Positions 30,080 to 36,364 of a stretch of 37,013 bases of DNA are shown in pieces (position 1 is the first letter of the stretch; each line of letters begins with the position of its first letter). Below the pieces are notes generated by a model. That model was not told the origin of the DNA. It did not search any database and saw only the letters and a list, made by a program, of their open reading frames with translations. The translations under genes and the position numbers were made by a program. The stretch comes from a virus. The stretch lies in the IMG/VR virus record IMGVR_UViG_3300038656_000204, positions 1-37,013 of that record; one strand, written 5' to 3'.

Positions 30080-32218
30080 ATGTTTGCTCAACTTCATTTA
30101 CATAGTCATTTAGGTTCAAGGTTAGATGCAATAGGCTCATCTAAACAATATGCGGAGAAAGCATATAAATTAGGGCATAAAGCACTTGCTATTACCGATC
30201 ATGGAAAGCTTACGGGTATATATCATCATCAAGAAGCTTGTAAAGAATATGGCATAAAACCTATTCTTGGTGTAGAGGCTTATATCAATGATGAGCTTGT
30301 AGAATATAATGAGAAAAAGAAGAGAGTGAGAGGTAAAAACTCTCATCTTATTTTACTTGCTAAAAATGAGATAGGCTATAAGAATATCTTAAAGTTAAAC
30401 TATCTTTCAATGAAAGATGAAGAACATTTTTATTATACTAATAGAATAACTGAAGAAGAATTATTTGAAAATTCTGAAGGTATAATTGTTGGTAGTGGGT
30501 GCATGCAAAGCAAATGGGGAAGATTTATAAGAGCAGGAGAGATAGATAAGGCATACGAATTATTCCAAAAATATGTAAAGCATTTTGGTGAGAACTTTTA
30601 TACTGAAGTTCAGTTTAATGAAATTAATTATGAAATGGATGAGGCTCCAGAGGGACAAAAAACTATTAATGATTATATGATTAAATGGGCAAAAGAGTTT
30701 AATATTCCTATAGTAGTAACAGGCGATGTTCATTATTTAGAGCCTGGACAAGACAATCTTCAAACTCTTTCAATAGCTATTAGAGATAAAGCTACTATTG
30801 ATAATTTAAATTTTGAAATTGAAAGTAAGAATCTTTATTATCATGACGAAGAGGATTATTTAAAGTTTAATAAAGATTTTGGATATAACTATAATCCTAA
30901 TGATGTTATTGAATGGGCTAATAATAGTATAAAAATAGCTGATATGTGTAATTATGAAATACCAGAGAGAAGAAAAATATATCTTCCTTCTGTTACAGAA
31001 AATGATGATGAGGCTTTAATAAAAAAAGCCAAGAGAGGTTTAGAAGAAAAGTTTGGTGGTAATCCTACAGAAGAATATAAAAAAAGATTAAATCATGAAT
31101 TAGAGGTTTTAATAAGAAAAGGGTTTTCTTCATATATACTTATTCTTGAGGATATGCTTGAATTTGTAACAGATTCAGGTTATACAGTTGGTGTAGGAAG
31201 GGGTTCAGGTGCTGGTTCATTAGTTCTTTATTCTCTTAATATTACTCGTCTTGATCCTATTGAGTTTGGGTTGTTATTTGAAAGATTTTTATCAGATCAA
31301 AGAAGCCCTGATATGATACCAGATTATTTTGGTGATGAAGTTCACACAAAAGAGATGGAAACAAAAATGACTGATTTGAAGAAAATGTGTGAAGATAAAC
31401 TAGAAGAGTATCCAGAGTATAAAAGAGATTTTAAATGGGAATATTTATTTGCTAAGAATTTTTATAAGAACGGAATTGATCTATATAAAGCTTTTCAAGA
31501 GAATGAGGTAAAGGGTAATTTTCTTATTCCATTCTTACTAGGTTTTACAAATACTTATGAACAAAAACTTACTAAGGCACAAGTGAGAAATGGAGCTAGT
31601 GGGGGTATTGATGTTGACTCAGACCTCTCTCCTTCCGCTCGTGATCACTTAATAGAACACCTAAAAGAAAAGTATGGAGAAGACAGAGTTTTTCAGGTAG
31701 GAACTTATTCTAAGATGGGTCTTAAATCAGCATTGAAAGATTTACTTAGAATATATAAAATTGATTATAAAGCATCAAATGAGTTTTCAAAGATCTTTGA
31801 TTTTCAACTTTCTTTGGATGAGAATATAGAAATGATTAAAGCAACTCATACAAAGCAATACAAATTTTATGAACAGAATAAAAAAATAATTGATTTAGTT
31901 AGACATTTTGATGGTAAAGTAAGACAGTTATCAAAACATGCTGGTGGTATTATTATCTTAGATCGTCCTGTTAATGAGTTAATGCCAATAGAGAAAGTAA
32001 GCGGTGAGATTGTAAGTGCTTTTCCTGAAAGTAATCAAGATTCTGTTTTAGATGAATTGGGAATAATAAAATTTGATGTATTAGGCTTAACCACCCTTGA
32101 TGTCATTAACAATACTTTAGATAAGATTGATGAGAAGATATATCTTATTGAAGATGATGATGGATTAAAGAAAATAGTTCCACAATCCTATATTGATGAT
32201 ATTTTAGAGGCAGTTTAA
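30080..32218 (+). CDS. dnaE: DNA polymerase III alpha subunit, N-terminal half
   Basis: 712 residues with AAGGAG before the ATG. PHP domain from residue 4 (LHLHSHLGSR, AITDHGK, GVEAYI). The polymerase core has VGVGRGSGAGSLV and LLFERFLSDQRSPD. A phage-specific stretch of about 105 residues is followed by GIDVDSDLSPSARD, carrying the paired catalytic Asp residues normally directly after SPD. IKFDVLGLTTLDVI near the end carries the third catalytic Asp. The chain stops just after that point; the remainder of the enzyme is encoded from 33346. The two products must associate, and the split may be an evolutionary consequence of the inserted genes. Confidence 0.85.
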   Translation: MFAQLHLHSHLGSRLDAIGSSKQYAEKAYKLGHKALAITDHGKLTGIYHHQEACKEYGIKPILGVEAYINDELVEYNEKKKRVRGKNSHLILLAKNEIGYKNILKLNYLSMKDEEHFYYTNRITEEELFENSEGIIVGSGCMQSKWGRFIRAGEIDKAYELFQKYVKHFGENFYTEVQFNEINYEMDEAPEGQKTINDYMIKWAKEFNIPIVVTGDVHYLEPGQDNLQTLSIAIRDKATIDNLNFEIESKNLYYHDEEDYLKFNKDFGYNYNPNDVIEWANNSIKIADMCNYEIPERRKIYLPSVTENDDEALIKKAKRGLEEKFGGNPTEEYKKRLNHELEVLIRKGFSSYILILEDMLEFVTDSGYTVGVGRGSGAGSLVLYSLNITRLDPIEFGLLFERFLSDQRSPDMIPDYFGDEVHTKEMETKMTDLKKMCEDKLEEYPEYKRDFKWEYLFAKNFYKNGIDLYKAFQENEVKGNFLIPFLLGFTNTYEQKLTKAQVRNGASGGIDVDSDLSPSARDHLIEHLKEKYGEDRVFQVGTYSKMGLKSALKDLLRIYKIDYKASNEFSKIFDFQLSLDENIEMIKATHTKQYKFYEQNKKIIDLVRHFDGKVRQLSKHAGGIIILDRPVNELMPIEKVSGEIVSAFPESNQDSVLDELGIIKFDVLGLTTLDVINNTLDKIDEKIYLIEDDDGLKKIVPQSYIDDILEAV
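32099..32133 (+). repeat. Direct repeat copy 1 (in dnaE N-half)
   Basis: About 35 bp around AACAATACTTTAGATAAGA, repeated at 32466-32500 with 3-4 mismatches and in the same reading frame (DVINNTLDKID here). Confidence 0.75.
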
Positions 32219-32221
32219 CAC

Positions 32222-32250
32222 TTGACAAAAAGATACAAAAACTTTACTAT
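32222..32250 (+). promoter_or_regulatory. Sigma70-like promoter for the genes inserted in dnaE
   Basis: TTGACA, 17-nt spacer, TACTAT, just after the N-half stop; leader contains GGAGG before the ATG at 32274. Confidence 0.7.
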
Positions 32251-32273
32251 GTATAAAACTAACGGAGGAAAAA

Positions 32274-32666
32274 ATGATTAAATTTGAATTTGATACAAGC
32301 GATTTGCCAGAAAGGGATAGACAATATTATCATGATACTATGATTAGCTTTCAGCAAGGACATAATTATGATATTGAAGAGGTGCTTAATGCTTTTAAAA
32401 TATTTTTATCTGCTATGACTTTTTCAGAAACTCTTATAGATGAGATAATATTTAGCAGAGGTGAAGATGTCACTAACAATACTTTAGATAAGAATGATAA
32501 AGTTGGGGCTCCTACAGAAGATAGACCTGATATTGAAGAGATTAAAAAAGTCTTAGAAGAATGTAAGTCCTCTAAAGACAAAAAAGATCTTCCTTATCTT
32601 CAAGCATTATTTAATAAAAAAATTTATAAAGATTATATGGAGAGTAAAATTCATGCCGATGTCTAA
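32274..32666 (+). CDS. Protein of unknown function inside the split polymerase locus
   Basis: 130 residues with GGAGG before the ATG. Acidic and helical (MIKFEFDTSDLPERD, YDIEEVLNAFKIFLSAM). Its middle contains DVTNNTLDKND, from a DNA segment duplicated from the polymerase gene upstream (DVINNTLDKID), so part of the gene was probably assembled from dnaE sequence during the insertion. It overlaps the next gene. No family is recognised. Confidence 0.5.
   Translation: MIKFEFDTSDLPERDRQYYHDTMISFQQGHNYDIEEVLNAFKIFLSAMTFSETLIDEIIFSRGEDVTNNTLDKNDKVGAPTEDRPDIEEIKKVLEECKSSKDKKDLPYLQALFNKKIYKDYMESKIHADV
32466..32500 (+). repeat. Direct repeat copy 2 (in the inserted gene)
   Basis: Second copy of the repeat at 32099-32133, same frame (DVTNNTLDKND). 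Confidence 0.75.
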
Positions 32667-32856
32667 AAATGAGCTAAAAAAAGAATCAAGAAAGCTAATG
32701 AGTGAAATAGAAGTAACTATAAACTCTATGGAAGAAGAGTTTCAAAAAGAAGAGGATGAGTTTAGAAAAGATTTAGCTGCCTTTCATTTCGGCAGATTAC
32801 AACAACAACTTGTAAATCTTTCTGAGGCTATGGGAGAGATGAATGGAAATAAATAA
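32653..32856 (+). CDS. Small coiled-coil protein
   Basis: 67 residues from ATG 32653 (GGAG 9 nt before), overlapping the upstream gene by 14 nt. Entirely helical and charged (MSKNELKKESRKLM, EEEFQKEEDEFRK). No family. It sits immediately before the sigma-like gene and overlaps its start, so it may be a partner of it; a small coactivator comparable to T4 gp33 would be one possibility, but nothing in the sequence proves that. Confidence 0.5.
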   Translation: MPMSKNELKKESRKLMSEIEVTINSMEEEFQKEEDEFRKDLAAFHFGRLQQQLVNLSEAMGEMNGNK

Positions 32857-33229
32857 GGAAGAACTAAAAACTAAGTATAAAGAAGGAGATTTAAATTATG
32901 TGTTTAAACAAGCACAAACAATTTCCGAATTTTTACTTATTCAAAAGTTTAAGATTTATGATGAGCATTATAGACAAGATATGACTCAAGAATGTCTTGA
33001 GAATTTATATAAAAAAGTATTAAGAAATAAAATAAATCCTAATGATAATATCTTTTCATTTATATGGACAAATTCCAATTTTCGTATATTAGAGATCTTA
33101 AGAAAAGAAAGGAATAGAAAAAGAATAGCTACTTTCTCTTCTTATGATGACTTAGATAATAATAACTTAAGTTCATGTATTGATTTTGACACAAATGTAG
33201 GAAATAGATATGCTGAAGTGGGAGCGTAA
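32843..33229 (+). CDS. gp55-like late sigma factor (region 2)
   Basis: 128 residues. Residues 43-104 (YRQDMTQECLENLYKKVL, then FSFIWTNSNFRILEILRKER and RKRIATFSSYDDL) align by eye with the T4 gp55 core, WKQEMIADGIEASI followed by [20 protein letters not shown]. That corresponds to sigma region 2, which binds core RNA polymerase and reads the -10-like late element. Shorter than T4 gp55 (185), lacking an obvious N-terminal extension. It ends in an overlap with a short frame. It is a good candidate for the factor that reads the GTAAAGTTAATATAAA motif in front of late genes. Confidence 0.6.
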   Translation: MEINKEELKTKYKEGDLNYVFKQAQTISEFLLIQKFKIYDEHYRQDMTQECLENLYKKVLRNKINPNDNIFSFIWTNSNFRILEILRKERNRKRIATFSSYDDLDNNNLSSCIDFDTNVGNRYAEVGA

Positions 33230-33312
33230 TGTTTGGTTTTAACAGAAAGGGTGGAATTCCCCAATCCTCTATAAGTGGTGATAGTTCACGAAAAAAACAA
33301 AGAGAATCTTGA
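33229..33312 (+). CDS. Short coupled frame of 27 residues
   Basis: ATG overlaps the gp55-like stop (TAATG). Encodes MFGFNRKGGIPQSSISGD and a basic tail, ending in the -35 box of the next promoter. It covers an omega-like hairpin, so it may be incidental. Confidence 0.3.
   Translation: MFGFNRKGGIPQSSISGDSSRKKQRES
33250..33286 (+). repeat. Omega-RNA-like terminal hairpin 9
   Basis: AATTCCCCAATCCTCTATAA then GTGGTGATAGTTCACG, same 3' ending as hairpin 3 (GGTAGTTCACG). Located between the gp55-like gene and the promoter of the polymerase C-half. Confidence 0.5.
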
Positions 33313-33337
33313 CTAAAATATTAAAAAGTGATATAAT
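33309..33337 (+). promoter_or_regulatory. Sigma70-like promoter giving a leaderless dnaE C-half mRNA
   Basis: TTGACT, 17-nt spacer, TATAAT. The ATG at 33346 is only 8 nt past the -10 box and no ribosome site exists, so the message should be leaderless or nearly so. Confidence 0.7.
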
Positions 33338-33345
33338 AAAAAAAT

Positions 33346-35376
33346 ATGAAAATAATAAAAGAAATAAGCAAAGATAAAGCACGAGAGTTTTTATATCACA
33401 TTGACCTAAAAGATGAAAATATTTATAATGAGGTTAATGACTCTAATACGATTGGTATATTTCAATTAAACGGTGGAACGGCGGCTCCAATGGTAAAACA
33501 AATAAAACCCCGTTCCTTTGATGATATAAATGCTATTAATGCCTTAGCTCGTCCTGGCACATCCTCATTTGTTGAGGATTATATTAGAGGTAGGGATGAA
33601 GGGATAAGAAAATATCCAGAACCTATTTCCGAACTACTTGAGATAAGTAACTCAGTCGTTTTATATCAAGAGCAAGTAATGTCTATCTTTAATAAGATAG
33701 GTGGATTATCTCTTGAGGAAACTGATAATGTAAGAAAACTTATGAAACGTCTCAGTAAGACAGAAAGAGATTCAGAGGATATAAAAAAGTGGGATAAAAT
33801 TGTAAAGAAGTTTTCTAAAGGTGCCATTGAAACTGGGTTAAGTGAAATAGAAGCAAAGAATATAGCTGATGATCTTTTAAAAATGAGTTCATACAGTTTT
33901 AATTTATGTTTCTCTGGTAAGTCTAAAATAACTAGGGATAATACTAATAAGTGGTCTCCTACTATAGAAGAAATGTATAAGACAAAAAATGATATTAAGT
34001 GGGCAAAAGATAATAATCATTCTCATACACATGAAAAATATAAATATAAAGGTTTTGGAAAAGCGTTCTCATTAAATGAGGAAGAAAAGTTAATTATAAA
34101 TGATATAATAAATATAACTTATGCTGGATTTAGGAAAACATATAAAATAGTATTAGAAAATGGATCTAGTTTAGATGTAACCTCCAACCACAACTTTCCT
34201 GTTAAAATAGAGGGTAATATTATCTATAAAAATATAGATAATGACCTAAAAGAAGGTGATAGTTTATTTTATAATGAAGGGTATGAAAAAACTATAAAGA
34301 ATCAAAAAGGTAAGAAAACTTCTTTACAGAAAATAGTATCAATAGAAGAAAATGAAGCGGAGAATGTTTATAACGTAGAGATGGCAACACCTTATCATAC
34401 ATTAGCTGTTAATAACATAGTTGCTAAAAACTCTCATGCATCAGCTTATAGTTATATTGCTGTAATGACTTTATATCTTTCATACTATTTCAAAAAATAT
34501 TTTTTAGCAGCAGAGCTTGAGTATGAGATAAATAAAGGAAGTAATTTAGCAGATATTTTTTCTTCCGTGAGGGGGCAAAAATTTGAAATATTACCTCCTG
34601 ATGTTAATAAGTCTTTAATAGATGTTACTCCATTAAACGAAGATAAACTTATATTAGGTTTATCAAATATAAAACAAGTAAGTAAAAGAGCGGCTGAGCA
34701 TATAATTGACATTAGGCCTGTTGATAGTTTATTTGATTTAATAACTAAAGTTGATGGAAGACTTTTAAAGATTGGTGGCATTAAAGCCTTAGTTTCTGTA
34801 GGTGCTTTTGATTTTGAGAATCCTAATAGAAAATTAATGCTTCAAATTCTTACTATGTTTTGGGAAAAGAAAAAGTCTATTAAAGTAGTAGAAAAGCTTA
34901 AAATAAAATGGCAAGAAGCTGAGGGTGCTGTAAAGCAACTTCCAGGTATTGAAACAAGTTTAGTTGATCTTAGGAATTATGAAAAAGAATATTTTGGTGG
35001 AAATTTCTTTGCTTCTGTATTTGATGATAAGATGAAAGATGCTTTTATAGAAATGAGAAACAAAAGTTTAATAAACTTTAGCTTTGATGAGGTAACTAGA
35101 ATATCAAGAAAAGTTCCAGTAGTAATAAATAATATAAGAAAAATAATTGACAGAAATGGTAATGAAATGGCATTTCTTAATATTGAAGATGTTCAAGGAA
35201 AAGCAAAATCTATTCCAGTATTTGCTTCTTATTGGAAGATCATTGGAAATCTTTTAGAAGAAGATGAAATGTATTTAATGAATATGTATCAAGACAACAA
35301 AGGAGGTATCCTTTTTGGACAAAATGGTTGGGTTGACAACCCAAACAAAATGAGAAGGATGATAAAACAACTTTGA
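33346..35376 (+). CDS. dnaE: DNA polymerase III alpha subunit, C-terminal half, with mini-intein
   Basis: 676 residues as translated; 501 after removal of a 175-residue intein. It begins within the fingers region: IGIFQLNGGTAAPMVKQI, then DINAINALARPG, corresponds to the IFQLE and LVALFRPG motifs of bacterial DnaE. LYQEQVMSI follows, and SYSFNL, intein, SHASAYSYIA spans the conserved FNKSHSAAY site. The C-terminal part includes helix-hairpin-helix-type and OB-like segments (VFASYWKIIGNLLEEDEMYL). Together with the N-half the spliced total is about 1210 residues, like bacterial DnaE. Transcribed from its own promoter. The stop TGA overlaps the methyltransferase TTG. Confidence 0.83.
   Translation: MKIIKEISKDKAREFLYHIDLKDENIYNEVNDSNTIGIFQLNGGTAAPMVKQIKPRSFDDINAINALARPGTSSFVEDYIRGRDEGIRKYPEPISELLEISNSVVLYQEQVMSIFNKIGGLSLEETDNVRKLMKRLSKTERDSEDIKKWDKIVKKFSKGAIETGLSEIEAKNIADDLLKMSSYSFNLCFSGKSKITRDNTNKWSPTIEEMYKTKNDIKWAKDNNHSHTHEKYKYKGFGKAFSLNEEEKLIINDIINITYAGFRKTYKIVLENGSSLDVTSNHNFPVKIEGNIIYKNIDNDLKEGDSLFYNEGYEKTIKNQKGKKTSLQKIVSIEENEAENVYNVEMATPYHTLAVNNIVAKNSHASAYSYIAVMTLYLSYYFKKYFLAAELEYEINKGSNLADIFSSVRGQKFEILPPDVNKSLIDVTPLNEDKLILGLSNIKQVSKRAAEHIIDIRPVDSLFDLITKVDGRLLKIGGIKALVSVGAFDFENPNRKLMLQILTMFWEKKKSIKVVEKLKIKWQEAEGAVKQLPGIETSLVDLRNYEKEYFGGNFFASVFDDKMKDAFIEMRNKSLINFSFDEVTRISRKVPVVINNIRKIIDRNGNEMAFLNIEDVQGKAKSIPVFASYWKIIGNLLEEDEMYLMNMYQDNKGGILFGQNGWVDNPNKMRRMIKQL
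33907..34431 (+). other. Mini-intein in DnaE (175 residues)
   Basis: Starts at Cys188 (CFSGKSKITRD, block A). Block B is LDVTSNHNFPV, block F ENVYNVEMATPYHTLAV, and block G NNIVAKN followed by Ser363 of the extein. There is no room for a homing endonuclease domain. The penultimate residue is Lys where most inteins have His. The insertion site is three or four residues downstream of the cyanobacterial split DnaE intein site. Confidence 0.85.
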
Positions 35377-36335
35377 ATTACATAGGAAGAAAAGCAAAAC
35401 TATTTGATGAAATAAAAAGTGTAGTATTAGAACAATCATTAGAGTTTGGAAGTTTTTGTGATTTATTTGCTGGGACAGGATATGTTGGAGCAAACATGAA
35501 ACCTTATTTTAATAAAGTAATATCAAATGATTTTGAGTATTATGCTTATATATTAAATAAACATTATGTAGAGAATAATATTACTCAATTTGATGATGCT
35601 TTTCCACAAATAAATTCTTTAGAACCAATAAAAGGATTAATATATAATAACTATTGCTCTCCAGCAAATAGACTATATTTTTCTGATCATAATGGTCAAA
35701 AAATAGATGCAATAAGACAGTATATAGAAAAGTTTAAAGATGATAGTGACTATTATTTTTTTCTATTAACATCTTTATTAGAAGCAGTTGATAGGATTCA
35801 AAACACAGCGGGTATATATGCAGCTTTTTTTAAATCTTTAAAAGATAGTGCTAAAAAAGAAATAGAATTAAAGCCTGAATATATGGAAGTGGTTCCTGGA
35901 CAAGAAAATGATATTTATAACGAAGATGCTCAAAACTTAATAAAAGAAATAAGTGGTGATGTATTATATTTAGACCCACCATATAATAGAAGACAATATG
36001 GCTCTAATTATCATTTACTTAATACTATAGCAAAATATAGCTTAGAAGGTTCAAAGCTTACTGAGGTAACAGGTTTGCCTAAAGATTATAAAAAATCCAA
36101 AATGTGTTATAAAGATAGTGCTTATGAAATGTTAATAGATATCTTAGAACACGCTAATTTTAAGGATATATTTATATCATATAATAATGAAGGACTTTTG
36201 GCCAAAGAGGTATTAAGCTTAAAAGATATTAGAGATATTTATTATTTTGATTATAAAAGATATAAAGCAGATAATAATAGAAGTAATAAGGACGGAGGAA
36301 CTATAGAATATCTTATACACATAAGAAAGCAGTAA
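35373..36335 (+). CDS. N6-adenine DNA methyltransferase (D12 class)
   Basis: 320 residues from a TTG start overlapping the polymerase stop; AAGGATG lies about 10 nt upstream. MNYIGRKAKLFDEI opens the protein, followed by motif I FCDLFAGTGYVG (28-39, S-adenosylmethionine binding) and motif IV LYLDPPYNRRQYG (about 198-210, catalytic DPPY). The order I then IV with an intervening target-recognition region is that of the Dam/D12 class. No restriction partner is next to it, so it is probably an orphan methyltransferase protecting phage DNA from host restriction or marking it. Target unknown. Confidence 0.82.
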   Translation: MNYIGRKAKLFDEIKSVVLEQSLEFGSFCDLFAGTGYVGANMKPYFNKVISNDFEYYAYILNKHYVENNITQFDDAFPQINSLEPIKGLIYNNYCSPANRLYFSDHNGQKIDAIRQYIEKFKDDSDYYFFLLTSLLEAVDRIQNTAGIYAAFFKSLKDSAKKEIELKPEYMEVVPGQENDIYNEDAQNLIKEISGDVLYLDPPYNRRQYGSNYHLLNTIAKYSLEGSKLTEVTGLPKDYKKSKMCYKDSAYEMLIDILEHANFKDIFISYNNEGLLAKEVLSLKDIRDIYYFDYKRYKADNNRSNKDGGTIEYLIHIRKQ

Positions 36336-36348
36336 AGTTAATATAAAA
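36332..36348 (+). promoter_or_regulatory. Late-type promoter motif
   Basis: GTAAAGTTAATATAAAA, full consensus, overlapping the methyltransferase stop and 16 nt before the ATG at 36365. Confidence 0.65.
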
Positions 36349-36364
36349 GATTTTGGAGATATAA

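Noticed and set aside
28300-30080. Group I or II intron in dnaE carrying the endonuclease
   Set aside because: The endonuclease frame fills the interval, leaving 10-13 nt on each side, so no ribozyme core can fit; the duplicated 5' end explains the layout better.
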